Positions 11,926-23,829 are shown, counted from the stretch's first letter. The stretch is 64,000 bases of DNA from Cavia porcellus (GCF_034190915.1 NW_026947492.1:13255501-13319500), one strand, 5' to 3'. Program-made: numbers and translations. Notes: generated by a model not told the origin, from the sequence alone.

Positions 11926-12270
11926 TGTCTTGGTTACTTTGCTCTCGCTGTTGAGACAAAATACCTGATGGTGAAAATGAAGGGAGGAAAGGTTTATGTC
12001 TTACAGTTTTGGAGGTTTCAGTCCATACTCAGTTGGCTCTAAGCAGCAACGTGGCGTGGCTGGGCTGTGGTAAACACCAAGTGTGAACCAGGAAGAGACA
12101 AAGACACACCTTCTTCCTGCCAGTTCACAGTATTCTGGCTCTTCCCTGGGGCGGGTGTAGTACTTACACCACCAATCCAAGCACTATACAATGAACCAAT
12201 CACAAATACTAGATTTGGCCATGTCCATAATTGCGTGAGGCTTGGGGGACCACAGACATAAACCATGACA
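11926..12270 (-). mobile_element. Nested solo MaLR LTR
   Basis: This 345-bp segment starts TGTCTTGGTTACTTT and ends AAACCATGACA. It belongs to the same subfamily as the LTRs at 42639 and 44479 and differs from the LTRs of its host element. The flanks are ACAGC on the left and ATAGC on the right, a 4-of-5 match to a 5-bp target duplication. Host-element sequence resumes directly on each side. Confidence 0.8.
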
Positions 12271-12995
12271 ATAGCTTTATTGAAATTTCCTTTCTGGCTA
12301 AACTCACAATGTTTTAAATCATCCTACTGGGCTCTTTGGTCTTGATTTACAACATAAATCTGGCTTTTAAAAAACCCCAACAGTGGCCATATCACAGCCT
12401 CAGCCTTCAACTGTCTTGAAATTTCTTCTGCCAGATTAATTAGTCTGATGTCCTTGATCTTAATCTTAGGCAAAGTCTGTGGACACAAGCAAAATGCAGA
12501 CAAACTTTCTGCCAAGCTGTAACACACATTGTCCACAACCAATAGTGTCCTTCCTGGCAGAAACCTCCTGAGCGTGATCTTTACTGGTTTTCTGAGCTCT
12601 GACCAGAATCAGCCATATAGAACAGCCTAAGCCATTCCAGTGTTACTCTTTCAGGTGACGTCTCTGAACTTTTCCAAAGTCTTCCCATAAGCCATTTCCA
12701 AAGGCTCTTGAATCACATGGTCAGGTGTAGTCACAGCGAGACCCCACTTCTGGTACCAAATTCTATCTTGATTACTTTTTTTCATTGCTGGTACAAAACC
12801 ACCCAACATCCAAAATGAAGGAAGGGAATGTTTGTTTAGCTCACTGTGGAAGTTTCAGTTTAAAATCAGCTGGCTCCAAGGCAGGGTGGCATGGTACTGG
12901 GGCAACACTTCAAGGCAGCAGCCAGCACAAGCAGCAAGAGGAAAGAGAGGGGGGTAGATGGAAGCAGAACAAGCCACTTTTCTTCCCTTACAGTG

Positions 12996-13078
12996 TTTTT
13001 TAGGGTTGGGGTTCGGGGATCAAACTCATGACCTCATGTTTGCTAGACAGGCACTTAAGCCACTGATCCCTGGTCCTT
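12996..13078 (-). mobile_element. ID-like SINE inside an LTR
   Basis: The reverse strand reads as a tRNA-like SINE (box B as GGGATCAAACTCATGACC, box A as AGCCACTGATCCC). It interrupts the right LTR of the 10.4-13.3 kb element, where the left LTR has no such insert. Confidence 0.7.
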
Positions 13079-13309
13079 CCTCCCTTAGATTGTAAACAGG
13101 CTCCTTTGGGTGGTTACACAGGCTGAAGATGTTATAAAGTAAGGACCCTGCCTCTCTGCTGAATCACTTAAATTTCTGACTTTCTCAAATTCACACTTGA
13201 ATGGCATCCTAGAATGGTAATGGCTTGTCCTCTGTACCTCAGTATATAGAGCTGCTGAGTCGTTTAAACTTCTAGACTTCTCAAGTTGACACAGTGTATC
13301 AGTCATAAT

Positions 13310-15620
13310 GGTCCCTAACTTCAGGGTATAACCCCTTAAAACTATAAGCTTATAGACTCACTGAGGAATTTTTTAAATGTGAGAAGTTGAACAGTTGATA
13401 TAGTGATGCAGAGGCAACCGAACTTTGGTGAAGCTTTGGACTTTGCAACGAGGCTGCATCTGTTTGAATTCTAGCTGCAGCTTTGATTTGTTCTGTGACC
13501 TTGGGCAGGTTTCTTGAATTTCCTGTGCCCACCTTTATCAGTAAAATGAGGATAATACTAGTATCTGACTCTTTGAGCTTTTTGAAAGAGTTCATTGAGT
13601 ATTTATTGAGTTCATGTAAAGTATTTACGGTTCCTACTATATAGTAATTGTTAATCATAATTATTATTTTGCAAACAAAAGTCACATGGCACCTTGGCCT
13701 TGTATCAAAATAATTTTCACTCAACTTTGGCTCCCTCAGTAGTAATAATAGTAATAATTCCTATTTGTTGATTATCTCCTGAGTATCAAATGATGTCAGA
13801 ACTACTTAGTCCTTGAAGATTGCAAGTCTATCACTTAGGTCTGTTATATCTGTTTTACATATGTGGGTTGGAATGTAAACTTACTTCAAAATTTAATTGT
13901 AGTTTTGGGATCATAGCCATCAGATCTTTTTGGGGGGTGGTAGATGTCAGTAATTACAGTGTGTTTATGAGTACATTCAATAAATACAGTTAATTAAAAC
14001 CAAAACTTAAAAACAGTGTGAACAAGGTTAACATAACAGTACCTCTATAACTACCTCTAGATTAAGTGAGGGATGTTTCCTCCTTCCAGGCACTGATTTA
14101 CTGTTAGAGCAATAATGTGCAGGGGATATACAAGTTAACACAGTAAGCATAGTCTTAAAAGGAAAATTAGACTGTCTTAGGTTTCATGGAAAACCTTTTT
14201 TTCCATATAAGGGACTGAACCAAGGATTTTTATATTGAGCTACCTCCCAGCCTTTTTTAAATTTTTAATTTTGAGACAATGTCCTGCTAAATTGTTCGAC
14301 TGTGCTTCAGTTGCAGTCCTCCTGCCTCAGCCTCCTAGTGTACAGGGATTACAAACGTGTCCCTACATGCCCAGCTGAGAATTTTTTAAAGTGAAAGAGA
14401 GATTCCTTTGATTGATTTATATCTGATACTAAGGTTGAATGAAGAAGAAGATTCCTTATTAATGTTTGAGTTCCTTTTTTGGTTGTACTGTACTATTCTA
14501 TGTATAGTACTACACTGAATTAGGGCTCTGTGGCATTACAGATTGTCTCTATTAATGATAGTTCAAAGTAAGATTTTTTGACTTAAAATGGTTTAAGAGT
14601 GATACACATTCACTAGAGATCATATTTTGAATTTTGTTCTTTCCCCCTAGCTTGTAGTGTGCATAAAATGATCCCATTTGCTGGTTAGTAGCAGTGAGTA
14701 AAGCATCTCGGTCAGTCACACCAGCATGGGAGAAACAGCCGAAACTCTACAGTGTGTGGTGTTGCTGATCTAGAATTTTCAGAAGGATAGGTAACTGAAA
14801 GGTATTTTCAGTTGATATTTTCTATTTATGATAGGTTTATTGAGACATAACCCTGAGGAGTATCTATGTAGGTAACATGCAGATTAGCCCAGTTCTTACC
14901 ATATTTAATGATACAGCAAAATCCTTTTTAAGTTATTGGGAGTGTTTATGTTTCCTGGAGTTTTTATATGACTGCCTAGCACTTGGTGTTACATTTTGCT
15001 TTCCCTGAAAAGTAGTGAAAAAAGTTTGAAATTCATATTACAAGCAGAAGTATAAACTTATACATAATAAGCTCCTAGAACCTGATTTTTGTGAAGAAAC
15101 TAAACAACTCAAACTAAAAATGATCAAGGGATTAAAAACAGATTATTCACAGAAAACATGATGTGTACTCATAAGGTGAATCTACATTAAATGTACCTCA
15201 AACTTTTTTCTTTCCTGTTAAATTGATGAATGTCCAAAAGTTTGATGTAAGGTTGTAGAAAAATAGGCAGAATCTTCCATTGTCTGAGCACTTACCAAGT
15301 AAAACGTCTACTATGGGGAGGAGTGTACCAGTATATAAAAAGGATATAAGTGCAGTTTCTCTACTTGTAGACAGTTACTTAGTATAGGGTTAGTCACAGT
15401 CTCCCAAGTCTGGAAAGACTGGAAAATCAAAAGGTTGTTTTTACATTTGGTTTTGTTTTAGGATCTGCTCTCAAGCCCATTTGATGTGGAATCCTGATTT
15501 TGACTAAAGAATTCATTTTGTCTTGGTGCATCTACCAGGTATTCCTGTCATTTGCTTGCTGATATTGTTTTACTTTGTTTGTTGGTTTGTTACTTTGGAT
15601 TTAATTGCATATGAAAACAT
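13310..15620. other. SC5D intron 1, mostly unique sequence
   Basis: No exon-like or conserved coding segment is seen. It contains a short pair of reverse SINEs at 14205-14376. The remainder is AT-rich intronic sequence. Confidence 0.5.
14205..14376 (-). mobile_element. ID-like fragment plus B1-like SINE
   Basis: A reverse tRNA-type fragment (GGGACTGAACCAAGGA ... GAGCTACCTCCCAGCC, 14205-14253) is followed by a reverse 7SL-type segment (GAGACAATGTCCTGCTAAATTG ... CCTCAGCCTCC ... GGGATTACAAACGTGTCCC). Confidence 0.6.
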
Positions 15621-15629
15621 CAAAAATGG

Positions 15630-15925
15630 TTTAACCTGATGATTCCACCCCATAGCACTTCTGATGATGTAGCTCCCATGGCTTCTCTCTTTGGCTGGAC
15701 TTGGCTCCCTCCTTGCAGCTTTCCTTAGATGATCCATGTTCCTGGCTTTTCCAGACTTCTGGGCTCTCCACTTGGGCTTCACACTCACAGCTTTGCATAC
15801 TGCCCTCTCAGGGACACACTGCCTGGCCTCCGAAGTCTTCAGAAATCGGAGTGGAAGTCTTTTTAATCTCAGAACTCTTGCGTTCTGTATGCACCTAAAT
15901 CCAGCATCATGTGGATGAAACCATA
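15630..15925 (-). mobile_element. MaLR internal fragment
   Basis: About 295 bp align closely with 11360-11630 of the MaLR element 4 kb upstream; for example GATGATCCATGTTCCTGGC, CTCAGGGACACACTGCCTGG and CAGAAATCGGAGTGGAAG. No LTR is attached. It lies in SC5D intron 1. Confidence 0.75.
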
Positions 15926-16565
15926 TGGATGATAATGATAATGAGTTGATGCCTGTCACTATTGATTGTATAGAGCAGAAAGTAGGGTTTTTGGAGATGC
16001 TGATGCACGGTGTGTCTGGGGAGGCACCTTACTGAAGACAGTGCAGGAGCCACCAACATGCGATATAAGCAAGACAGCAGTTGTTTACAGTGGCAGCAAA
16101 GACTAGTGAGAAAATTGGAGTAGGAAAAAATTGTGTGGGACAGAAGATGAAGAGCCTGACCACATTTGATTAAGTAGATTTGACTATAAGGAAATAAATA
16201 AGTGGTACTCATTTCTCTTTAGATCGTGGAACAGCCTACCATATGTGAAGAAGTGCCACTTAGGAAAAATAGTAGCATTAAAAAGGAAGGATCCAGAAAC
16301 GTGGGAAGCAGTGTGAAAGTGTAGCAAAGGCTGACAGTTTTTATTATTCAGGAAGATTCTTTGACTTTATGGTAAAAGTGATGTTAGCATTTATCCCCGC
16401 CCCGCCCTCCCCCCTATACCTCCAAACACACACAGATGTTGTGACTGGAATACAGCCTGTCTTGCCAAAGAGTGTTATGCCTGACAAAGTGTTTGTACTG
16501 CCCACACAACACACATCTAAGGGAGGCCCAGGCACCAAAACTTCCTTAAGAGCTCAGTCATAAAG

Positions 16566-16668
16566 TTTTTTTTTTTTGTTTGTTTTTTGGTTTTTTTGGT
16601 ACTGGGAATTGAACTCAGGACTTTGTGCTTGTGAGGCAGGAGCTGTGCCGCTGAGCTGTGTCCCAGAG
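16566..16668 (-). mobile_element. ID-like SINE
   Basis: A T-rich left end (the reverse of the A tail) is followed by GGTACTGGGAATTGAACTCA (reverse box B) and GCCGCTGAGCTGTGTCCC (reverse box A). Confidence 0.7.
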
Positions 16669-16669
16669 A

Positions 16670-18085
16670 TCTGTTTTCAAAGTTACTTACTGCCCAATGT
16701 AATGTTGATAAATCCATATTAATAAATGTTTTGTATTTTAGCTGACAGTGATATTTGAAAATGAGTCTCCAAATATTTTTAAGAATTTTTTTTTTAGCGA
16801 GACAATGATACCTAATCACTAATTGCATGATAAATTTAATGGCCAAAATCATTAATAAGTCATGAGAAGCTGCCCTTGAAGTACTAAACATTGATTATGA
16901 TGCTTCTGCCTATCATTTGTTGGGTGATGGACAAATTAGTGGGAGGTTTTTTAACATATGTAAGCATGAGGACAGTATTGATAACATGAACGATGTCAAT
17001 GGCACAGATGGCAGAATCACTAAAGCACTGTGAAAAGTCAAGAGCTGCTGCATAGACTGAGACATGTGTTCCTAAGGCATGGCGTTAGTAGAAATCACTT
17101 CAGAAACCTTCTGAGTGGCAGTGTGGCATCACCTGGGAACCCTCATCCTGGCACATCATCAGTGTCTAATTCTAGCTTGATCATTCTTCTCTGTAAGATC
17201 CTCAAGTGACCAGAGGTGATGGGTCCTTTTCACACACATTAGCGTCTACATCCACAGGAATTTAGCTGTGATTTTGTTCGTATTTGAAAGTTTACTCTAG
17301 TAATAAAGTTTTTATAATCTTTACTAATTCTGTGATCAGTTATTACACAGTTACATATTTAGCTTACTATATTTGTAACTAATATACTAAAATATAAGAA
17401 GTTATCCTCATATAAATAAACCATAATACTGTTTATAGTATTTTCCCACTTAATGTGAATATTCATACATGTACTAAACAAATATTAATGTGACAAGATG
17501 ATATTTATGATCTTTGCAAAGCCTAAAAATTCTGAATTTCAAAATACCTGTGAGGCCAGCCAGATGTTTTAAGTGAGAGGAGTAGACCTGTACTGTAAGA
17601 AGAAATGATGACTTCCAGAGCAGTACAGTAAGAACTTTTGAACATCTGCTCTTCCATAAAAGCGAAACAAAAATACTTACAGAAATTGTCAAACTCAGTA
17701 TTTTTGGATCTCTGGAAAATGAAGGTTTGCAGTAAGTCTGGAAAGCGTTAATTTGAGAAAAACTGCTGAATCTCAGTAGGAACAACGAGCTTGGTGGCAT
17801 TGTAACTTGTCCTTTATTCATCTCCTGATAGTTTTGAAAGCTAACAACTTTGTAACATAATCACAGAAAAAGCCTGGCAGCCATTGGCATGAAAGCTGGC
17901 TAGAACAAGCTTGTAGCTCCTCCAGGAGGCCCGCCTGGAGAATTGTAACTGTCTGACCTTTTTGGGAGTATCCTGCAAAGCTCCATTCTCATCTTGTCTT
18001 CCTTAGAACTGGCTTAGAACTTGCTTACTGCAAACATTCCGTCCTTGCCAAGATCATTTTCCAAGATCATTTTTTTAAAGGTCAG
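16670..18085. other. SC5D intron 1, no feature recognised
   Basis: AT-rich intronic sequence without recognisable exons or repeat families. A small imperfect tandem (CCAAGATCATTTT twice) lies at about 18048-18073. Confidence 0.4.
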
Positions 18086-18396
18086 AACTCCTGGAGGAAT
18101 TGTTATCGGTAGGCGCTAAGAAGAGTGACCAAAAATTAAAGTTACTCGGGGCTCAGGGCTGTGCATGTACCCCAAAAGGAAAGGAACAGGCCCTGATCTT
18201 TGAGCTTGAAGATCTGTTAAAGTTGGAAGTGAAGGCCAAGTCTGAGTTGCAAACTATCCACAGAAATACTGAAATGGTGGCCCCACACATAGCACCAGAG
18301 CAATGGCTGTGCAGTCTCCTGATTGGAAATTGTGTGGGTCATCATTACAGTTTCAGTAATTGTGCCCACCAAAGAATACAAGTATTATACAAGTAA
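18086..18396 (+). other. Unrecognised open frame in SC5D intron 1
   Basis: A frame of about 98 codons stays open and is Lys/Glu/Leu-rich in its middle (ELEDLLKLEVKAKSEL). It has no ATG at its start and I recognise no family. It could be a remnant of a processed pseudogene or chance; no poly-A tail or target duplication was seen. It is recorded only because its composition is more protein-like than other intronic frames. Confidence 0.2.
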
Positions 18397-19043
18397 TTGA
18401 GGGAAATCACTTAAATGCACAGCAACAGAAAATCCTGTGTGTGTGTGTGGGAACATATAAATGATACGATTTCCAGAGTTGCCATGTTATGGTATTTAAA
18501 ATGTTCTTTTTCTGTGAAAGAAATTATGAGACATACAAAGAAATAGGAGAGTATACACTAAAAGAGACAGTCGCTCTAAACTGTCCCTAAGAAAACTCAG
18601 GTGTTGGACTTACTGGGCAAGGAAAGACAGAAGTGAAATAAAAATCCAAAATACGAGTCCCTGACAGGACACAGACGTGACGAAACATGTAGCCATGTGG
18701 GTCTGTCTGCATTTCCATCTTTATGATGTGCATGTCGCTACAGGAACCCTGATGAAACTGGGCTGGGTTTATGTCACTAACTTGATGGCGTTGGAGGAAA
18801 AACTTCCCGAGCCGCAGTTCTCTAGCTGAACTTCAGTGACTTCATGTATAATGTGAGGAAATTGGGCTAGAGATAGTATTTAGATCTTTTCTGATGTTAA
18901 AGATGGCAGTTAGAGGAGTTTATGGGCAACAGTTTTGTGCCACATATAATCTTAAATTGGAAACTTGATGCATAGTTTTCAGAAAATGTTTTGCTAAGAA
19001 AAATGTAGATGTGATAAGTAATTGTCACACGTTTATCTTTCAG

Positions 19044-19261
19044 AGGCAAACATGGACTATGTCCTCAATATCACAGATTACTATTTTTTTACGCCATATG
19101 TATATCCATCCACGTGGCCAGAGGATGACATTTTCAGACAAACTATTAGTCTCCTGATTGTATCAAACCTTGGTGCTTTTGTTCTTTATTTCTTCTGTGC
19201 AACACTGAGCTATTATTTTATCTTTGACCATTCATTAATGAAACATCCACAATTTTTGAAG
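19044..19261 (+). other. SC5D: SC5D exon 2 (start codon exon)
   Basis: The acceptor TTTATCTTTCAG ends at 19043 and the donor GTAAGG begins at 19262. Eight untranslated bases precede the ATG. It encodes residues 1-70, including the first membrane segment, and ends in phase 0 after a lysine codon. Confidence 0.93.
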
Positions 19262-22200
19262 GTAAGGTACTTCTTTTTTTACCTATATTCTAACTACTAT
19301 TACAATAAAATAAAATGTGATGTATAGTAAAAATATATGATGTGTTTGTCAGATTTTCAGATTAAACTGAAGTTTTGAAACCACCTCCTAAAATGGTTTA
19401 GATATTTTCTGAGTGATAGTCTCTTCTCTTCACCCCTAATTTAAACATGAGTGAATTTGATTATTTGACTATAAACCTACCACTTACCTTGCTAGATAAC
19501 ATAGATGAGAAATGTTTTTTGCTAATACAGTTTTAGTGCATAATAAATGTACTCATTTATGTAATTATTTTGTTTGACTTTTACAAACTGAAGTATGCTT
19601 TAAACATATATTTTTCTTTGATCAGACAGGGGATTCAAACTCACAGCATTAGAGTTATATATGGTCATTCACTTATTTGGTATTTTGTCAATTGCTCCAA
19701 GGACGAAACAGTATTTTAGAGGCTCCCCCACCCACCCCCGCTTTTCTTTTCTTTTTTCTTTTTTAGTTCCAGAGAACAAACTCAGGGCTTCTTGTTCCCC
19801 AGGCAGAAATTTAGTGGCTGCACTAATGAGTATATCCCTGTCCTGAATTATTTTTAATAATAGGATTGGGGATGGAAGACATGATTGTTTTGTAAATAGA
19901 AATTTAGAATACAAATTTTATGGGAAGGAGAAAAAATTTTAGAACTTAAGGTAGTTGCATTATTTGCTCAATACAAAAGGAATCTTTTTCTTATGTGTTC
20001 TCATTGAAATTTTTATAGAAACAGTATGGAGAAAAGCCCTTTAATGTATATAAGAGAGAATTTTAAAAAATCCAATCCAAAACAATTTTACGCCATTTTT
20101 GTAGCAGTAGATTTTGTGGCTTTTTAATACTGGAGATTTTACTTTCAGAATCAAGTCTCTCGAGAGATTAAGTTCACTGTCCAGTCAATGCCGTACATCA
20201 GCATTCCCACAGTGGCACTGTTCCTGCTGGAGGTGAAAGGTTACAGCAAATTATATGACGACATTGAGTTCCCACACGGTAAGTAAAGAAAGCGGTTGGA
20301 GACTGGTCTGAACCTGTCTGGTATCTTTATAGAAACAATTTCCCCCCCTTTTTCCTTCTTTTAAATTCTTCAGTAGCTTTTAACCTGCTGCTTTCATGGA
20401 TTCATATCTTGCCACATATATATATATTTCCTTCATTTTATCTATCAATTTTGAAGGTGGTTACAGATGAAATTGTGCCTAAGAAAACTTTAAGTAATCA
20501 GACAGGGTTGTTTCCTATTATTTTTACTGAATTCAAACTTCTAAAAAGGTGAGTCAAGGAGCTGAGGATTTAGCTCAGGGGCTCAAGCACTTGCCTTGTA
20601 AGTGTGAGATCACGAGTTCGATACCCAGTACCAAAAAAAAAGGTACATCAAGTGGCGGGTGAATGTTGCTGAACATCAGAAAGTACAGATTTTTAAGAAA
20701 CCATACATCTTTTGTCACATATCTTCCAACTTCTCTGTGCCTGTGTACGTCATTTTTTACACTGCAAAAGAAATTGTACTGTACATACTAGTTTGCACCT
20801 GGCTTTTTTCACCTGAATAAATATGGACATAACTTCATATCAATAAATGTTGCCATTAAATAGTCCAGTAGTGACTATCTTACTGTATACGTGTCTATAG
20901 TTTATTATAGACCTTTAGATATTTATATTTATCTTGTAAACAGTCTCATAATAATTAAACTTTTGTAGAATTCTGCAATTATTTCATCAAGATACATGTC
21001 TAGTGTTTAGAGAAAGAATAACAGTTAGCATTTATTGAGTATTAAACTGTGCTAGTGACAGTCCTAAGCTCTTTACGTGTCTTGATCCATTTTTTCTGCA
21101 ACAGTTCAAGAGTTGCTGTTACTGTGTTCCTTTTATAGGTGAGTAGATTAAGTATACAGAGAATTTCAGTAACCTGCTTGTATCACTCAGCAAATAGATG
21201 GTGGATCTAAGACTTGAACCAGGCATGCTTTCACTAGAACTGTGCTTTCAAAGTGAGAGGTTAGTTACCTAGAGGATGGATTAAAATTATACACTAGAAT
21301 TGCCTAGACTTTGAAAACTAATCCGGCATATAAATTTAAAAAAGTGGGGGAGAGGGGAGCATTCTACATTTAGCAGCATGTGAGCAAAGGGACAGAAAAT
21401 TAAGAGTGTCAGTGCTTCAGGAGGACACTGAGTAAACTCACCTGGTTAGAGCAGAAGTGTCGGAATAGAAAGACTGGAAACGTCAGAAAGCACCAATTAT
21501 CAGTTAGCGCTAGGCAGAGACCTGTAGAAAGCAGAGGGCTAAGCAAGACGATCCTATTGTTAAGATAATGTTTTAGGAAGATTACTACGACGGAAGAGGA
21601 TCACATACAAGTATTCTGAGATTTAAATAACATTAAAGATAACTCAGGAACGTCCTTTTCAGTCTCAAGTGTGCCTTTGGGATTTAATAAGAAACCAATC
21701 ACTTATTTATAGGTAAAATTTTGTTTTTGGTATACCAGTTAAAAATAATATAAAAGAAATCAATTAAATGTTGGCCGTTTCAGGTTCTTATGAGAAGAAA
21801 GATAAGGAAGTGACCAGATTCCATGGGGTGAGGGGAGATTAATTTATACTGTATGGAGTTAGCCAAAGCAGTTCCTACTGTCTGACTCTGGAACTGCGTT
21901 CTGCACTTGTGTGAACAAGTGAAAGTGAACTCTGGTCTTAGCAGCTGAATCTTGATTCTCCTGTTCCCTGCTGTCTCTTCTAGGCTGGCTTCACCTCATT
22001 GTTAGCGTAATATCCTTCATCTTTTTCACCGACATGCTGATCTATTGGATTCACAGAGGCCTTCACCATAAACTTGTGTACAAGGTAGAGTCACTAGAAG
22101 GGGAAATAGAGAAAGTATTACACAATTTAGCACTGTACGATTGTAAGTTGTATTCTGTTTCGCAAGAATTTCTTGTGTGAAATGTTTTAAGTAGCCAGAG

Positions 22201-22879
22201 TTGTAGCAGGTCCCAGGTACGTTTTGCTTATATTCTTTATGGATCTAGAGGGACTGTGTTAAAATTTCACTTGTGGATTAAAGGGGTCCTTCTACAAAGC
22301 CATTCTGCCGATTTCAGAGGGCTCTTTGAGTTAGGCCATCTCTGTAACGTGAATATGAAAAGTGAGGTTGACTGCTGCACTGGGTAAAGCTCATGGTGCT
22401 AATGATGTCCCTTTCTTCTCCAGCATATTCATAAACCTCATCATATGTGGAAGATTCCTACTCCGTTTGCAAGTCATGCTTTTCATCCTTTGGACGGCTT
22501 TCTTCAGAGCTTGCCTTATCACATATACCCTTTTCTTTTTCCATTACACAAGTTGGTTTACTTAGGCTTGTACATCTTCGTTAATATCTGGACAATTTCC
22601 ATTCACGATGGTGATTTTCGTGTGCCCCGGATCTTCAGGCCGTTTATTAATGGTTCAGCTCATCACACAGACCACCACCTGTTCTTTGACTATAACTATG
22701 GGCAGTACTTCACATTGTGGGATAGAATTGGAGGCTCATTCAAAAATCCATCTTCCTTTGAGGGCAAGGGACCACTTAGTTATGTGAAGAATGTGTCAGA
22801 ACAAAAGTGCAGTAACCCTTCAGAAAACGGTTATAGAAATGACAAATTAAGCAATGGAGAGCTCACAAAAAAAGAGTAG
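19052..22879 (+). CDS. SC5D: Lathosterol oxidase (sterol C5-desaturase), four coding exons
   Basis: The enzyme introduces the C5-C6 double bond in lathosterol to give 7-dehydrocholesterol, late in cholesterol synthesis, in the endoplasmic reticulum membrane; the family is the di-iron fatty acid hydroxylase superfamily. Coding exons are 19052-19261, 20149-20278, 21984-22084 and 22424-22879; all junctions are GT-AG and join in frame to 298 residues, one less than the human protein as I remember it (the difference lies near the end of exon 3, DDIEF). Hydrophobic segments lie at about 32-57, 79-97, 116-135 and 180-200. The three histidine boxes are intact: HRGLHH at 137-142, HKPHH at 150-154 and HHTDHH at 227-232. 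The ATG at 19052 is the first in its exon and the N-terminus [19 protein letters not shown] matches the family. No stop or frameshift is present, so the gene looks functional. Residue 148 is His (CAT) where I recall Arg in mouse and human. Confidence 0.97.
19740..19850 (-). mobile_element. Very diverged ID-like SINE
   Basis: A pyrimidine-rich run (reverse of an A-rich tail) is followed by AGTTCCAGAGAACAAACTCAGGGC and later ATGAGTATATCCCTG, a weak reverse match to box B and the head of ID-type SINEs. It lies in intron 2. Confidence 0.35.
20149..20278 (+). other. SC5D: SC5D exon 3
   Basis: The acceptor TTTTACTTTCAG ends at 20148 and the donor GTAAGT begins at 20279. It encodes residues 71-113 plus the first base of codon 114, with the second membrane segment. 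Confidence 0.93.
20560..20642 (+). mobile_element. ID-like SINE in SC5D intron 3
   Basis: Head GAGCTGAGGATTTAGCTCAG (box A), then GATCACGAGTTCGATACCC (box B), then GTACC and an A9 tail. It is a good copy, 0.28 kb downstream of exon 3. Confidence 0.85.
20650..21980. other. SC5D intron 3, no further feature
   Basis: No exon, repeat family or regulatory element that I can name is seen between the SINE and the exon 4 acceptor. Confidence 0.4.
21984..22084 (+). other. SC5D: SC5D exon 4
   Basis: The acceptor TGTCTCTTCTAG ends at 21983 and the donor GTAGAG, a weak one, begins at 22085. It completes codon 114 and encodes up to Lys147, including the third membrane segment and the first histidine box HRGLHH. 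Confidence 0.92.
22424..22879 (+). other. SC5D: SC5D exon 5, coding part
   Basis: The acceptor TTTCTTCTCCAG ends at 22423. It encodes residues 148-298 with histidine boxes two and three and a hydrophilic, lysine-rich tail (ELTKKE) before the TAG at 22877-22879. The open frame is uninterrupted. Confidence 0.95.
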
Positions 22880-23560
22880 TTTGTTGCCCAAATCTTAAAT
22901 ATTTGTAACAAGGAGAAATAAGTGATACCCAGGGAGGACACATGGCAAGTAAATGGCATCATTTGAAAATCAGCCTTGTGCGTGCTGCTGTGGAATGGTC
23001 TTTCTGGTAGTTCAATGTTACAAACCTGCCTCCTATGACAGGAAATAATTGCCAAATATTTAGGTCTTAGAAGATTTGTGTACAAGATTCTGATACCACA
23101 TTTCAAATACTGAGTGTTGGTTCAAGGACAGTTTGTATCTTTCCAACCAGCAAATCTATAGTTTTTATAGCCTCAGCAATAGTTCTAAATTAAAGAAAGA
23201 ATAAACTACTGAAGGGACCTGGCTAGATATCCTTTTGCCTTAATCCACCCATATTCAGCAAGAAAGATTTGTTGTGGTCCATAATAACAAGAATAAATAC
23301 CATGATCAAGAAATACTAATGTGATGATGGTTTCTTGTTTGAGGAATGGTTAATTCTTCAGTATTGGTATGATAATGACTACTCAACTGGATTTTGCTTA
23401 AGTAGAAATATTAGCTTGGAGAAAAAGTCTGATATATTAGTGTCAGTGACAGTAGCAGGTATAAGATTATCATTTTCCTATAAAAGCCTCATTTTTCTGG
23501 GGATATCATCAACTGGCCCATTTTACTGATGAATAAATAAAATGAATTTTTAAAAGTAAC
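22880..23560 (+). other. SC5D: SC5D 3' UTR with candidate poly(A) signals
   Basis: AATAAA occurs at 23200-23205 and overlapping copies at 23532-23541 (AATAAATAAA). Which is used, or whether the UTR runs further (another AATAAA near 26098), cannot be decided from sequence. Confidence 0.5.
23023..23091 (+). repeat. 3' UTR block, copy 1
   Basis: About 68 bp beginning AACCTGCCTCCTATGACAGG and ending near TACAAGATTC. A near-identical block lies at 23760-23828, in the same orientation. Confidence 0.9.
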
Positions 23561-23759
23561 AGTTCTACCTTGATGTAACTCAGATATGAGATTATTTAAC
23601 TTGACTACTGATGGTTACCATTTAAAACCATTATTTAATAAGTGTAAAAGTGGAGATTCAGTATGGGTAGGGAAATTTGATGCTCAGATCATATATTTGG
23701 CACTGATGAATTTTTAATTAAATCAATGCACCGCACTTTTGATATTTTTCAAAGTTAAA

Positions 23760-23828
23760 AACCTGGCTCTTATGACAGGAAATAATTGCCAAATATTTAG
23801 GTCTAGGAAGATTTCTGTACAAATCTCT
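23760..23828 (+). repeat. 3' flank block, copy 2
   Basis: It begins AACCTGGCTCTTATGACAGG and shares an unbroken stretch (ATGACAGGAAATAATTGCCA continuing through AAATATTTAGGTCT) with copy 1 at 23023. A handful of differences are visible outside that core. Confidence 0.9.
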
Positions 23829-23829
23829 T

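Larger units (their letters stand above)
10410..13309 (-). mobile_element. MaLR provirus with nested LTR and SINE
   Basis: Two related LTRs in the same orientation flank a non-coding internal region. The left LTR is 10410-10789 (starts TGTCTTTGTT, ends CAGCCATAACA) and the right is about 12764-13309. Both share the CAACACTTCAA block, the GGCTGA(G/A)GATGTTA(C/T)AAAGTAAGGACCCTG region and the AGAGCTGCTGAGTC block. The internal part aligns with those at 5.5 kb and 43 kb. The right LTR is enlarged by an ID-like SINE, and the internal part carries a solo LTR at 11926-12270. No clean target duplication could be read. It lies inside SC5D intron 1, antisense to the gene. Confidence 0.75.

Noticed and set aside
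19022..19327. 101-codon open frame starting upstream of the SC5D ATG and running past exon 2
   Set aside because: It opens at a non-ATG codon inside the intron and reads through the donor site; the spliced ATG form at 19052 is the real start.
20560..20642. tRNA gene-like box A and box B
   Set aside because: It is an ID-like SINE with an A tail, not a foldable tRNA with an acceptor stem. The same holds for the other copies.
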